A DNA stretch of 64,000 nt from Nocardioides rubriscoriae (GTDB taxonomy: Bacteria; Actinomycetota; Actinomycetes; Propionibacteriales; Nocardioidaceae), in the NCBI RefSeq assembly GCF_008087085.1, contig NZ_VIYJ01000002.1:434001-498000 (forward strand), given 5' to 3'. Both the position numbers and the translations under genes were made by a program. Of the stretch, positions 9,944 to 19,093 are shown one piece after another; positions within the stretch are counted from its first letter, which is position 1, and each line of letters starts with the position of its first letter. The notes below the pieces were generated by a model. The model saw nothing but the letters and a program-made list of their open reading frames with translations. It made no database searches and had not been told where the DNA came from.

Positions 9944-11413
9944 ATGTCGGTCTCCGAGTCGCGCGCCCCCGCCGTCCGTCAGCTGGTCGTAGCCCTGGTC
10001 GCCACGATCGCAACGTTGCTCACGGTGGCCACCGACCTCGGCTTCGCCGAGGGCGCGAGCTTCCCGTCGGCGACGCCGCGAGCGCAGTGCGGTCCGGGGT
10101 CGCTGCCCGAGGGCAAGGTGCAGGGGCGCGTGCCGGCGGCCGACTACGACTCCGGACGGGCGGCCCGCGGCTACCGGTGCAACGCCCGCCAGGTCGCACA
10201 CCGCCCGGGCACCGGGGGCTACAAGGTGCTGCGCTACACCGACCGGGCCGGGCACCGCTGCGTCTACTACGACTCCACCCGCACCTTCCCGACCGACGTC
10301 TTCGAGCAGGCCCAGAGCGGGTTCGGCGTCGTGGTCGTCGACGTGACCCGCGCCGACCGCCCCCGGGTGACCACCACCCTGACCACGCCGACGATGCTCA
10401 GCCCCCACGAGTCGCTGCTGCTCCACCACCGTCGGGGCCTGCTCGCCGCCGTCCTGGGCAACGCCTACGCCGGACCGGGCGTCCTCGAGCTCTACGACGT
10501 CCGCACCGACTGCCGCCGTCCGAGGCTGGTGTCGCGCACGACCGAGGCGGTGCTGGGCCACGAGAGCGGGTGGTCGCCCGACGGACGCACGTTCTACGTC
10601 GCGAGCTCGGGTGGCCAGACGTTCGTGGCGCTCGACGTCAGCGACCCGGCCCGCCCGAGCATCCTGTTCAGCCAGCGGGGCGTCAACTACCACGGGCTGC
10701 GGCTCAGCGACGACGGTCGCACGCTGTACGCCGCCCACATCGGCAACGACCTGTCGGGAGCGACGCTGCCCGGTGAGGGCCTGCGCATCCTCGACGTCGG
10801 CGACATCCAGGACCGCCGCCCCGACCCGCAGGTCGAGGTCCTGGCCGACCTGACCTGGCGCGAGGGCTCGATCCCGCAGGTCGCCCAGCCCTTCACCCGC
10901 GACGGGCGCGACTACGTCCTCGAGGTCGACGAGTTCTCCACCGCCGGCCTCAACCACGGCAGCGTGAAGCCCCAGGACGCCACGGTCGGGGCGGCCCGCA
11001 TCATCGACGTGACCGACCCGCGCCGTCCGAGCGTCGTGTCCCACCTGCGGCTCGGCGTCCAGCAGCCGGCCGCCCGCGCGGCGTCGATCGGCGACCCCGG
11101 TGCCGGCACCCCGCTCGGCGGCTACACCGCCCACTACTGCTCGGTGCCCTACCGCGAGGGTCCACGCATCGCGGCCTGCTCGATGATCGGCTCGGGGCTG
11201 CGGATCTTCGACCTCACCGACCTGCGCCGTCCCCGCGAGGCGGCCTACTTCAACATGCCGTCGTCCGACGGAGCCGCCGCCTTCTCCCAGCCCGCCTGGG
11301 ACGTCCGCCGCCGTCTCGTCTACTACTCCGACGCGAGCTCAGGGCTCTACGCCGTGCGGTTGACCAACGGCGTCGAGGACCTGCTGCGCCCCGGTCGGGG
11401 CGACGCGCCCTAG
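9944..11413 (+). CDS. Secreted LVIVD-repeat beta-propeller protein
   Basis: A 489-residue protein with an N-terminal signal sequence (hydrophobic about 12-35). It then shows repeated LVIVD-type blades: FGVVVVDVTRADRPRV, FVALDVSDPARPSI, ARIIDVTDPRRPSVV and LRIFDLTDLRRPREA. Such repeats build cell-surface or secreted beta-propellers of unknown biochemical role. HESGWSPDGRTFYVAS resembles a WD40/YVTN-like blade. It stands alone on the plus strand, and its stop codon TAG forms part of the -10 hexamer of the next gene. The upstream 72-bp gap holds a small hairpin (CGTGAC-gtcg-GTCACG, 9909-9924). Confidence 0.75.
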   Translation: MSVSESRAPAVRQLVVALVATIATLLTVATDLGFAEGASFPSATPRAQCGPGSLPEGKVQGRVPAADYDSGRAARGYRCNARQVAHRPGTGGYKVLRYTDRAGHRCVYYDSTRTFPTDVFEQAQSGFGVVVVDVTRADRPRVTTTLTTPTMLSPHESLLLHHRRGLLAAVLGNAYAGPGVLELYDVRTDCRRPRLVSRTTEAVLGHESGWSPDGRTFYVASSGGQTFVALDVSDPARPSILFSQRGVNYHGLRLSDDGRTLYAAHIGNDLSGATLPGEGLRILDVGDIQDRRPDPQVEVLADLTWREGSIPQVAQPFTRDGRDYVLEVDEFSTAGLNHGSVKPQDATVGAARIIDVTDPRRPSVVSHLRLGVQQPAARAASIGDPGAGTPLGGYTAHYCSVPYREGPRIAACSMIGSGLRIFDLTDLRRPREAAYFNMPSSDGAAAFSQPAWDVRRRLVYYSDASSGLYAVRLTNGVEDLLRPGRGDAP

Positions 11414-11416
11414 GGT
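11411..11416 (+). promoter_or_regulatory. -10 element of the GT61 gene
   Basis: TAGGGT ends 6 nt before the ATG at 11423; its first three bases are also the stop codon of the preceding gene. Leaderless transcription is inferred. Confidence 0.5.
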
Positions 11417-11422
11417 CGGGGC

Positions 11423-12445
11423 ATGACCTGGGCGCCGGCGACCTCTCCCCGCGAGGCGCCGCAGCAGTGCGACCTGGTCACCGTCGACGACGCGGTGCTG
11501 ACGCCGTTCGTGCGGGCCCGGCTGCGCTCGTCGTCGGGCCCGGCCACGGTGATGACCGGGGCGGTCCACGACGTGCAGGGCCTGCTGGTGCCGGCGTCCC
11601 AGCGCTGGTGGGAAGGCGACCGGTCGACCCCGGCGGCCGGTGACCCCGACGCGGTGCGGGTGCCCGACCGCGCCCCGCGCCTCGAGGGCACCTGGCTCTA
11701 CGCCGGCCACTGGGCGCTGCACTTCGGGCACTTCCTCGTGGAGGTGCTCACCAACCTGTGGCCCGACCCGCAGCACGCCGGCCCGGTCGGGATCGTGGCG
11801 CACCGCTCCTTCCGCGGCCCGGTCGTGCCGCCGCCGGCCGGCCCGGGGTCGCAGCCGATGACCCTGCGCCCGTGGCAGGCCGACCTGGTCGCCCTCGCCG
11901 GGTACGCCGGCCTCGAGGTCCAGGTCGTCCGGCACCGCGCGGTCCGCGTGGAGCACCTGGTCGTCCCCGAGCGACCCGTGGTGATCAAGAGCTGGGCCGC
12001 CGCGCCCGCGGTGGCGCTGTGGCGCCGGGTGAGCGAGGCGGTGGGCGAGCGCGGTGGCCACGAGCGTGTCTTCTTCTCCCGGGCCGCCTTCCACCGCGCC
12101 ACCGACAACCCGCGCCGCGACCGCTCCGACGACGCCTGGGACGCCCACCTCGACCAGACCTTCGAGGCCGCGGGCTTCCTGGTCGTGCACCCGGAGACGC
12201 TGCCCGTCGCCGAGCAGGTCGCGCTGGTGCGCGGCGCCGCCGTGCTCGCGGGCTCCTCGGGCTCGGCCCTGCACCTGTCGGCCTTCGCCGCACCCGGCAC
12301 CCGGGTGCTCGAGGTCGGCGACGAGCGCTCGCCCGCGCAGCCCATGGCCTCGCAGCGGATGATCGACGCCGCCTGCGGGCACCTCGCCGCGTTCGTGGGC
12401 TACCGGGACCGCGCCGGCCTGGCTGCGGTGCTCGGCTCGCTCTGA
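11423..12445 (+). CDS. Glycosyltransferase family 61 protein
   Basis: A 340-residue protein resembling the DUF563/GT61 family. The region GHWALHFGHFLVEVLTNLW (about 95-115) is the conserved N-terminal block. RVFFSRAAFHRATDNPR and the C-terminal GSSGSALHLSAFAAPG block are the family's donor-binding features. Members transfer sugars such as xylose or GlcNAc to polysaccharides or glycans; acceptor and donor here are unknown. There is no membrane segment. Its 3' end overlaps the convergent TPR gene by 46 bp, so one of the two C-termini may be shorter in reality or the genes truly interlock. Confidence 0.78.
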   Translation: MTWAPATSPREAPQQCDLVTVDDAVLTPFVRARLRSSSGPATVMTGAVHDVQGLLVPASQRWWEGDRSTPAAGDPDAVRVPDRAPRLEGTWLYAGHWALHFGHFLVEVLTNLWPDPQHAGPVGIVAHRSFRGPVVPPPAGPGSQPMTLRPWQADLVALAGYAGLEVQVVRHRAVRVEHLVVPERPVVIKSWAAAPAVALWRRVSEAVGERGGHERVFFSRAAFHRATDNPRRDRSDDAWDAHLDQTFEAAGFLVVHPETLPVAEQVALVRGAAVLAGSSGSALHLSAFAAPGTRVLEVGDERSPAQPMASQRMIDAACGHLAAFVGYRDRAGLAAVLGSL

Positions 12446-13731
12446 GCCCGCCCCGGGTTCCCGCACCGCCGGCGCCAGGCGGCGTCGCGCGGCGACGGCC
12501 TCCGGTCGAGCCGGCGGTCGAGCAGGTCGCGGGCCTCGTCGAGTCTCCCGGCGCGCAGCAGGGTCGCGACGTGGATCTCCTCGACCAGCTCGCGCTGGGC
12601 GTCCGAGCCGCCCACCCGGCGTACCGAGGCGGTCAGCGCGGCCAGGGCGTCGGCGGACGCCGAGGCCCGGCCGGTGTGCAGCTGGTGCAGCGCCCGGGCG
12701 AGCGGGGCGACCACCTCGCGGTGCGTGGCGTGGCCGTGGGCGCCGGCCCAGGTGGCCAGCGAGACCAGCCCGGGACCGTCGCCCAGCGCCAGCAGCGCTG
12801 CCGCGGAGTGCATGCCGAGGAACGGCGTCGCGGGACGCTCGAGCACGTCGCGTCCGACCGCCCTCGCCACCCGCTCGAGGCCGGGGACGTCCGCGGCGTC
12901 GGGGGTCAGCGCCCAGCGCACGAGCAGCGATCCGGAGTCGACCAGGGCCCGACACCCCGCAGCGCGCTCGGGACACAGCTGGGCGTCGTAGCGGCGGCGT
13001 ACGGCGTCGAGGTCGCCGAGCGAGAGCTCGTGAAGCGCGGCGTGCCACGAGAAGTGGCTGAGGCTCTCGATCGCCGCGCCGTCGCCGGTGACCCAGGCGT
13101 CCATCCAGCCGAGGCCCCCCGTGTGGTCGCCGGTCTCGTAGTGGACGTGGGCGCGTGCGTGCGCGGCGTGGCCCGCGTCGGGCTGCTCGGCGAGCGAGGT
13201 GCACGCGAGGTCCATGGCCTCGTCGAAGCGCCCCTGCTCCTGACGGACGAAGGCGAGCAGCCCGGCGTACCACCAGTCGTTGCCGTAGGCCGGCCCGGCC
13301 GACTCGACGATCGACCAGGCCTGCTCGGGGACCTCGGTCACCCCCGCGAACGCGATCGTGGGGACCGCCGCGGAGAGCAGCAGCGCGTCGACGGGGTAGC
13401 GCGCCAGGTGGTCGATCACGAGGCTCGGGTCGCCGCGCAGGTGTGCCAGCACGGCGGCGACGTGGCTCTGCTCGCGCTCGGTGCCCCGGTGCGCCCACCG
13501 CTCGGCGTCGCGCATCCGCCCGACCACGTCGACCTCGACGCACAGGTCGTGGCCCACCAGGGCGAGCCCGGCGTGGCCCAGGGCGAACGTGGGGTCCAGG
13601 ACGACCGCGGTGGCGAAGCCGTGCGCCGATCCGGAGCGTAGGGCGAGCAGGTCGTCGAGGCCGCGAGCGTAGGCGGCCGCGGCGTCGTGTCCGGTGGTGA
13701 GGGTGAGTCCGTAGCGGTCGCGGGGGAGCAT
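12400..13731 (-). CDS. Tetratricopeptide-repeat protein, TTC38-like
   Basis: A 443-residue helical repeat protein. The start MLPRDRYGLTLTTGHDAAAAYARGLDDLL resembles the opening of TTC38-like TPR proteins, and later helices such as HARAHVHYETGDHTGGLGWMDAWV and LARALHQLHTGRASASADAL follow the TPR pattern. There is no signal or catalytic motif. The ATG at 13731 is chosen over GTG 13749 because TACTCT lies 6 nt upstream, matching the leaderless arrangement of neighbouring genes. The C-terminus overlaps the GT61 gene. It probably acts as a scaffold or binding protein; its function is unknown. Confidence 0.75.
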   Translation of the reverse strand: MLPRDRYGLTLTTGHDAAAAYARGLDDLLALRSGSAHGFATAVVLDPTFALGHAGLALVGHDLCVEVDVVGRMRDAERWAHRGTEREQSHVAAVLAHLRGDPSLVIDHLARYPVDALLLSAAVPTIAFAGVTEVPEQAWSIVESAGPAYGNDWWYAGLLAFVRQEQGRFDEAMDLACTSLAEQPDAGHAAHARAHVHYETGDHTGGLGWMDAWVTGDGAAIESLSHFSWHAALHELSLGDLDAVRRRYDAQLCPERAAGCRALVDSGSLLVRWALTPDAADVPGLERVARAVGRDVLERPATPFLGMHSAAALLALGDGPGLVSLATWAGAHGHATHREVVAPLARALHQLHTGRASASADALAALTASVRRVGGSDAQRELVEEIHVATLLRAGRLDEARDLLDRRLDRRPSPRDAAWRRRCGNPGRAQSEPSTAARPARSR

Positions 13732-13737
13732 AAAAGT

Positions 13738-13743
13738 AGAGTA
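13738..13743 (-). promoter_or_regulatory. -10 element of the TPR gene
   Basis: TACTCT on the minus strand ends 6 nt before the ATG at 13731. The region is unusually AT-rich (TAAAAGTAGAGTAA on the plus strand). Confidence 0.5.
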
Positions 13744-13832
13744 AGGCACGCGACTTGATGGGCGTGCGTTCCCGCGCCGGCGGGAGCGTCGAGCGGGGGT
13801 GACCTCCGACCGGTCCTGTCGGTGCCCGCTCG

Positions 13833-13838
13833 TAGGGT
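13833..13838 (+). promoter_or_regulatory. -10 element of uvrC
   Basis: TAGGGT ends 6 nt before the uvrC GTG. The sequence between is GGAGGG, too close to act as a normal ribosome-binding site, so leaderless translation is likely. Confidence 0.45.
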
Positions 13839-13844
13839 GGAGGG

Positions 13845-15866
13845 GTGCCTCCGACCCGTCCCAGCCGCCCCGCCCGGGGCCCGTTGTCCTACCGGCCGGA
13901 GCCCGGGACGATCCCGACCCAGCCCGGCGTCTACCGCTTCCGTGACGCCCGCGACCGGGTGATCTACGTCGGCAAGGCCAACAACCTGCGCGCCCGCCTG
14001 TCGTCCTACTTCCAGGACATCGCCAACCTCCACCAGCGCACCGCCACCATGGTGACCACGGCGACCCGCGTGGAGTGGACGGTCGTCAACACCGAGGTCG
14101 AGGCGCTGCAGCTCGAGTACTCCTGGATCAAGGAGTTCGACCCCCGCTTCAACGTCAAGTACCGCGACGACAAGTCCTACCCCTGGCTCGCGGTCACCGT
14201 CGGCGACGACTTCCCGCGGGTGATGGTCGGCCGCGGGGCCAAGCGCAAGGGCACCCGCTACTTCGGTCCCTACAGCCACGCCTGGGCGATCCGCGAGACC
14301 GTCGACATCCTGCTGCGCGTCTTCCCGATGCGCTCGTGCAGCAACGGCGTGTTCAAGCGCTCGGCCCAGATCGGGCGCCCGTGCCTGCTCGGCTACATCG
14401 GCAAGTGCTCGGCGCCGTGCGTCGGCCAGGTCAGCGAGGACGAGCACCGCGCGATCGTCGAGGACTTCTGCGACTTCATGGCCGGGCAGACCCGGCCGTT
14501 CGTCAAGCGCATCGAGCGCGAGATGTACGCCGCCTCCGACGCCATGGAGTTCGAGAAGGCCGCACGCCTGCGCGACGACCTCGGGGCCCTGCAGCGGGCC
14601 CTCGAGAAGCAGGCAGTGGTGCTCGGTGACGGCGCCGACGCCGACGTGATCGCCGTGGCCGAGGACCCCCTCGAGGTCGCCGTCCAGATCTTCTACGTCC
14701 GGGGCGGTCGCATCCGCGGCCAGCGCGGCTGGGTGGCCGACCGGGTCACCGACGCCGAGACCCCCGAGCTGGTCGAGGACTTCCTGCTCCAGCTCTACGC
14801 CGGCTCCGACGGCCCCGACGGCCCCGACGGCTCCGACGGCGACTCCGTGCCGCGCGAGATCCTGGTGCCGACGCTGCCTCCCGACGTCGCGACGTTCGAG
14901 ACGCTGCTGAGCGACCGCAAGGGCAGCCGGGTGCAGATCCGGGTGCCCCAGCGCGGCGACAAGAAGACCCTGCAGGAGACCGTCGCGCAGAACGCGCAGC
15001 AGGCCCTGGCCCTGCACAAGACCAAGCGCGCCAGCGACCTCACCACCCGCAACCGCGCCCTCGACGAGATCCGTGAGGCCCTCGACCTCGAGGAGGCCCC
15101 GCTGCGCATCGAGTGCTACGACGTCTCCAACCTCCAGGGCACCGAGGTCGTGGCGTCGATGGTCGTCTTCGAGGACGGCCTGTCGCGCAAGAGCGAGTAC
15201 CGCCGCTTCGTGATCAAGGGCGTCGACGGCCAGAACGACGTGGCCTCGATGCACGAGGTCATCACCCGGCGCTTCAAGCGCCTGCTCGACGAGCAGACCC
15301 GCTCCGAGACCCGCGACACCGACCAGGGGCCGATGCTGGTCGACCCCGAGACCGGTCGCCCCCGCAAGTTCGCCTACGCGCCCGGCCTCGTCGTCGTCGA
15401 CGGCGGTCCCCCCCAGGTCGCCGCCGCCCAGCAGGCCCTCGTCGAGCTCGGCATCACCGACATCCCGGTCTGCGGGCTGGCCAAGCGCCTCGAGGAGGTC
15501 TGGCTGCCGGGGGAGGACGACCCGGTGATCCTGGCCCGCTCCTCCGAGGGCCTCTACCTCCTGCAGCGCATCCGCGACGAGGCCCACCGCTTCGCGATCA
15601 ACCACCACCGCGGACGCCGGTCCAAGACGATGGTCGAGAGCACGCTCGACGACGTCCCGGGGCTGGGCGAGGTGCGCCGCAAGACCCTGCTCAAGCACTT
15701 CGGCTCCCTCAAGAAGCTGCGCGAGGCCGACGTCGCCGAGATCGCCCAGGTCCCCGGCATCGGCCCCCGCACCGCCGAGTCGATCAAGGCTGCGGTGGAG
15801 GCCGCGGCCGCGAGCCGCAAGACTGTCTCCGTGAACACCGCCACCGGCGAGATCGAGGAGTCGTGA
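13845..15866 (+). CDS. uvrC: Excinuclease ABC subunit UvrC
   Basis: UvrC makes the dual incisions in nucleotide excision repair. The 673-residue protein shows, in order, a GIY-YIG nuclease domain (about 25-105, with GVYRF and [14 protein letters not shown]), a UVR motif (about 220-255) that binds UvrB, an RNase H-like UvrC domain (about 400-560, [21 protein letters not shown]) and a C-terminal helix-hairpin-helix pair ([18 protein letters not shown]). A short Gly-Asp-rich linker at about 320-333 comes from a 9-bp tandem repeat. The GTG start heads the conserved uvrC-rapZ-yvcK-whiA cluster, with the next gene starting 2 bp after the stop. Confidence 0.97.
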   Translation: MPPTRPSRPARGPLSYRPEPGTIPTQPGVYRFRDARDRVIYVGKANNLRARLSSYFQDIANLHQRTATMVTTATRVEWTVVNTEVEALQLEYSWIKEFDPRFNVKYRDDKSYPWLAVTVGDDFPRVMVGRGAKRKGTRYFGPYSHAWAIRETVDILLRVFPMRSCSNGVFKRSAQIGRPCLLGYIGKCSAPCVGQVSEDEHRAIVEDFCDFMAGQTRPFVKRIEREMYAASDAMEFEKAARLRDDLGALQRALEKQAVVLGDGADADVIAVAEDPLEVAVQIFYVRGGRIRGQRGWVADRVTDAETPELVEDFLLQLYAGSDGPDGPDGSDGDSVPREILVPTLPPDVATFETLLSDRKGSRVQIRVPQRGDKKTLQETVAQNAQQALALHKTKRASDLTTRNRALDEIREALDLEEAPLRIECYDVSNLQGTEVVASMVVFEDGLSRKSEYRRFVIKGVDGQNDVASMHEVITRRFKRLLDEQTRSETRDTDQGPMLVDPETGRPRKFAYAPGLVVVDGGPPQVAAAQQALVELGITDIPVCGLAKRLEEVWLPGEDDPVILARSSEGLYLLQRIRDEAHRFAINHHRGRRSKTMVESTLDDVPGLGEVRRKTLLKHFGSLKKLREADVAEIAQVPGIGPRTAESIKAAVEAAAASRKTVSVNTATGEIEES

Positions 15867-15868
15867 GC

Positions 15869-16765
15869 GTGCCCGAGCCCGACGCCGCGCCCGTGCGCGG
15901 CGAGCTCGTCGTGGTCACCGGGATGACCGGCGCCGGCCGCAGCACCGCCGCTAAGGAGCTCGAGGACCTCGGCTACTTCGTCGTCGACAACCTGCCCCCG
16001 AGCCTGTTGCCCGACGTGGTGCGGCTGGTCGACGAGGGCCACGGGCCCCGCCAGAAGATGGCGGTGGTGGTCGACGTGCGCTCGGGCTCGTTCTTCGCCA
16101 GCCTGCGCACCCACCTCGCCCACCGCCGCGAGGTCGCCGAGGCGGGCGGCCGCCGTACGACGCTGCTGTTCCTCGACGCCACCGACGACGTGCTCGTGCG
16201 CCGCCAGGAGGCGGCCCGGCGTCCCCACCCGCTGCAGGCCTCGGGCCGGCTGCTCGACGGCCTGCACCGCGAGCGGCGCGTCCTCGCGGAGCTGCGCGCC
16301 GAGGCCGACCTCACCATCGACACCAGCAGCCTCAACGTGCACCAGCTCACCGAGCGGGTCGCCGAGGCGTTCGGCACCCCCGAGACCACGGCGCTGAAGG
16401 TCACCGTCATCAGCTTCGGCTTCAAGTACGGCATCCCCGTCGACGCCGACTTCGTGGCCGACATGCGGTTCCTGCCCAACCCCTACTGGATCCCCGAGCT
16501 GCGCCACCACACCGGACGCGACTCCGACGTGGCTGCCTACGTGATGTCGCAACCCGGCGCCGCGGAGTTCCTCGACGCCTACCTGCCGGTGCTGACCGGC
16601 GTCGGCGACGGCTACCTCAGCCAGAACAAGCGCTTCATGCGGGTCGCGATCGGCTGCACCGGCGGCAAGCACCGCAGCGTCGCCATGACCGAGGAGATCA
16701 CGGCCCGCCTGCGAGCCGCCGGCTTCGACGCCAAGCCCGTCCACCGCGACCTCGGACGCGAGTGA
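15869..16765 (+). CDS. rapZ: RNase adapter / nucleotide-binding protein RapZ
   Basis: This 298-residue protein belongs to the RapZ/YvcJ family of ATP/GTP-binding regulators. The P-loop reads GMTGAGRST (about 18-26) with Arg in place of the usual Lys, as in other actinobacterial members. The C-terminal domain contains SFGFKYGIPVDADFVADMRFLPNPYW and IGCTGGKHRSV, both family signatures. In E. coli RapZ controls GlmS via small RNAs; the actinobacterial role is unsettled. GTG 15869 is preferred over GTG 15863 because GAGGAG (15855-15860) then has an 8-nt spacing. Its stop overlaps the yvcK GTG by 4 bp. Confidence 0.93.
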   Translation: MPEPDAAPVRGELVVVTGMTGAGRSTAAKELEDLGYFVVDNLPPSLLPDVVRLVDEGHGPRQKMAVVVDVRSGSFFASLRTHLAHRREVAEAGGRRTTLLFLDATDDVLVRRQEAARRPHPLQASGRLLDGLHRERRVLAELRAEADLTIDTSSLNVHQLTERVAEAFGTPETTALKVTVISFGFKYGIPVDADFVADMRFLPNPYWIPELRHHTGRDSDVAAYVMSQPGAAEFLDAYLPVLTGVGDGYLSQNKRFMRVAIGCTGGKHRSVAMTEEITARLRAAGFDAKPVHRDLGRE

Positions 16766-17757
16766 GCACCCCGGGTGACCGGGCCGTGACGCGTGCCCAG
16801 GCGGTCGTGGCCTTCGGCGGGGGTCACGGCCTGCACGCCTCCCTGTCGGCCCTGCGCCTGCTCGTCGACGACCTCACCGTCGACGACCTCACCGCGATCG
16901 TCACGGTCGCCGACAACGGCGGCAGCTCCGGACGCCTGCGCGGCGAGTTCGGGGTGCTCCCGCCCGGTGACCTGCGGATGGCCCTGGCCGCGCTCTGCGC
17001 CTCCGACACCTGGGGCGACACCTGGGCGCGCGTCCTGCAGCACCGGTTCGAGGGCAACGGCGACATGCGGGGCCACGTCGTCGGCAACCTGCTCATCGTG
17101 AGCCTCTGGGAGCTCCTCGGCGACCACGTCGACGCCCTCGACTGGATCGGGCGCCTGCTGGGGGCCAAGGGGCGGGTGCTGCCGATGGCGCTGACCCCCA
17201 TGGACATCCGTGCCGAGGTGCGCGGGCTGGTCGACGGCGACCCCGACGCACTGACCACCGTGCGGGGGCAGGTCGAGGTCGCCACCACCGAGGGCGTCAT
17301 CGCCTCCCTCGACCTCGAGCCGCCCGACCCCGAGGTCAGCCCGGTCGCGCTGGCCAAGATCGCCGAGGCCGACTGGGCGTTCATCGGACCCGGCTCGTGG
17401 TTCTCCTCGGTCATCCCGCACGTCCGGGTGCCCGCCCTGCGCAAGGCGATCGCCGCCACCGACGCGCGACTGGTCGTCGTGCTCAACCTCGAGGAGCAGG
17501 CCGGCGAGACCGGCGGGTTCGCCCCGGCCGACCACCTCGCGGTGCTGTTCGAGCACGCTCCCGACCTCAAGGTCCACACCGTCCTGGCCGACGCCTCCAA
17601 CCTCACCGACGAGCAGGCCCACGAGCTGCGTCAGGTGGTCAACGCCACCGGCGCACGTCTCGTGCTCGACGACGTCGCACGCGACGACGGCACCCCGCGC
17701 CACGACCCCGACAAGCTCGCGGCCGTCTACGCCCGCATCATGGACGACGACGCCTAA
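16762..17757 (+). CDS. yvcK: YvcK-family gluconeogenesis factor / CofD-like protein
   Basis: A 331-residue member of the YvcK/CofD (UPF0052) family. FGGGHGLHASLSALR near the start and VADNGGSSGRLRGEFGVLPPGDLRMAL are the conserved nucleotide-sugar-binding blocks. YvcK proteins bind UDP-sugars and support cell-wall precursor flux on gluconeogenic carbon; the M. tuberculosis homologue CuvA links to peptidoglycan metabolism. GTG overlaps the rapZ stop (GTGA), so translation is coupled. The gene sits in the conserved rapZ-yvcK-whiA order. Confidence 0.93.
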   Translation: MSTPGDRAVTRAQAVVAFGGGHGLHASLSALRLLVDDLTVDDLTAIVTVADNGGSSGRLRGEFGVLPPGDLRMALAALCASDTWGDTWARVLQHRFEGNGDMRGHVVGNLLIVSLWELLGDHVDALDWIGRLLGAKGRVLPMALTPMDIRAEVRGLVDGDPDALTTVRGQVEVATTEGVIASLDLEPPDPEVSPVALAKIAEADWAFIGPGSWFSSVIPHVRVPALRKAIAATDARLVVVLNLEEQAGETGGFAPADHLAVLFEHAPDLKVHTVLADASNLTDEQAHELRQVVNATGARLVLDDVARDDGTPRHDPDKLAAVYARIMDDDA

Positions 17758-17795
17758 GGGTCGGTTTGCCCAACCAGGGCAGGACATTGCGGCAC

Positions 17796-17832
17796 CCCAC
17801 GGGCGCCTGCGAGGGTTGTTGACGCCCGTGGG
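17796..17832 (+). promoter_or_regulatory. 10-bp stem-loop ending in the whiA ribosome-binding site
   Basis: CCCACGGGCG (17796-17805) pairs perfectly with CGCCCGTGGG (17823-17832) around a 17-nt loop. The 3' arm shares its last two bases with the GGAGG ribosome-binding site (17831-17835) of whiA. There is no T-run, so it is not an ordinary terminator. It could limit whiA translation or set the operon ratio; that is inference. Confidence 0.6.
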
Positions 17833-17844
17833 AGGATCGCCACC

Positions 17845-18831
17845 ATGGCGATGACGGCTCAGGTGAAGGCGGAGCTCGCCAACACCCAGACCACCAAGAC
17901 CTGCTGCCGCAAGGCCGAGGTCGCCACCACCCTCCGGTTCGCCGGTGGCCTTCACATCGTCAGCGGCAAGATCGTCGTCGAGGCCGAGCTCGACACCGGA
18001 GCGGCCGCCCGCCGGCTGCGCCGCGACATCGACGAGGTCTACGGGCACAAGTCCGACGTCGTCATGGTCCAGGGCAACGGCCTGCGCAAGGGCAGCCGCT
18101 ACATCGTGCGCGTGGTCAAGGACGGCGAGTCGCTGGCCCGCCAGACCGGCCTTCTCGACCAGCGCGGCCGCCCCGTGCGAGGTCTGCCGCCCGCCGTGGT
18201 CTCCGGCGGTGGGTGCGACTCCGTCGCGGCCTGGCGCGGCGCCTTCCTGGCCCACGGCTCGCTCACCGAGCCCGGCCGCTCCTCCTCCCTCGAGGTCACC
18301 TGCCCCGGCCCCGAGGCCGCGCTCGCCCTGGTCGGGGTCGCCCGCCGTCTCGGCATCCAGGCCAAGGCCCGCGAGGTGCGCGGCATCGACCGTGTCGTCA
18401 TCCGTGACGGCGACGCCATCGGTCAGCTCCTCACCCGGCTCGGGGCCCACGAGACCCTGATGGCCTGGGAGGAGCGCCGGATGCGCCGCGAGGTCCGCGC
18501 CACCGCCAACCGGCTGGCCAACTTCGACGACGCCAACCTGCGACGCTCCGCCCGCGCCGCCGTCGCCGCCGGCGCCCGCGTCGAGCGGGCCATGGAGATC
18601 CTCGGCGAGGAGGTCCCCGACCACCTCCGCCTGGCCGGCACCCTGCGCCTGGAGCACAAGCAGGCGTCCCTCGAGGAGCTCGGGCAGCTCCACGAGCCCC
18701 AGCTCACCAAGGACGCCATCGCCGGACGCATCCGCCGGCTGCTCGCCATGGCCGACAAGCGGGCCGAGGAGCTCGGCGTCCCCGACACCGAGGCGTCGCT
18801 GACGCCGGAGATGCTCGCCGACGACGACTGA
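17845..18831 (+). CDS. whiA: Sporulation/cell-division regulator WhiA
   Basis: A 328-residue WhiA protein of standard length. The N-terminal two-thirds is the LAGLIDADG-homing-endonuclease-like fold without catalytic function. The C-terminus carries the helix-turn-helix DNA-binding domain ([35 protein letters not shown]). In Streptomyces WhiA works with WhiB to trigger sporulation septation; in non-sporulating actinobacteria it is linked to growth and division. The ATG has GGAGG 9 nt upstream, partly inside a 10-bp hairpin. Confidence 0.95.
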   Translation: MAMTAQVKAELANTQTTKTCCRKAEVATTLRFAGGLHIVSGKIVVEAELDTGAAARRLRRDIDEVYGHKSDVVMVQGNGLRKGSRYIVRVVKDGESLARQTGLLDQRGRPVRGLPPAVVSGGGCDSVAAWRGAFLAHGSLTEPGRSSSLEVTCPGPEAALALVGVARRLGIQAKAREVRGIDRVVIRDGDAIGQLLTRLGAHETLMAWEERRMRREVRATANRLANFDDANLRRSARAAVAAGARVERAMEILGEEVPDHLRLAGTLRLEHKQASLEELGQLHEPQLTKDAIAGRIRRLLAMADKRAEELGVPDTEASLTPEMLADDD

Positions 18832-18838
18832 TGCATTG

Positions 18839-18891
18839 GTCGCTGTGGTGGCGGCTCGAGCCGCCGTCCCGCGCTTCCTGGTAGCGCTGCC
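18839..18891. repeat. Intergenic palindromic element, copy 1
   Basis: This element starts a few bases after the whiA stop. It has GTCGCTG, a perfect 16-bp palindrome GGCGGCTCGAGCCGCC (18850-18865) and a tail that matches a second copy at 33066-33124 at 25 of 31 positions. A further 11-bp inverted repeat links GTGGTGGCGGC (18845-18855) to GCCGCCACCAC (18927-18937). The rest of the 18832-19093 gap holds no gene I can support. Confidence 0.55.
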
Positions 18892-19025
18892 GCCGGCTTG
18901 GTACCGCGAGCCGGGCCGGCTCGGCGGCCGCCACCACGCGACGTGCGCCGTGTGGTCGTCTCGGTCCCGGGCCCGGGCGCCTTTGCCCGCTTCCTTCCTT
19001 CCATCCAGGTCTCTGGTTGCCCTGG

Positions 19026-19065
19026 TCTGGTGCGGTCTGATGCGGTCTGGTGCGGTCTGGTGCCG
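19026..19065 (+). repeat. Four tandem 10-bp repeats (TCTGGTGCGG)
   Basis: Units TCTGGTGCGG, TCTGATGCGG, TCTGGTGCGG and TCTGGTGCCG lie back to back at 19026-19065, just before the ribosome-binding site of the gene at 19094. They are one helical turn apart and may vary in copy number between strains. Confidence 0.7.
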
Positions 19066-19093
19066 CCCTGCTGCCCTGCGGGAGGATCTCCTC

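Noticed and set aside
18836..19093. Extended N-terminus for the glycolipid-binding protein
   Set aside because: The upstream in-frame sequence is made of intergenic palindromes and 10-bp repeats, lacks family similarity, and a good ribosome-binding site points to GTG 19094.
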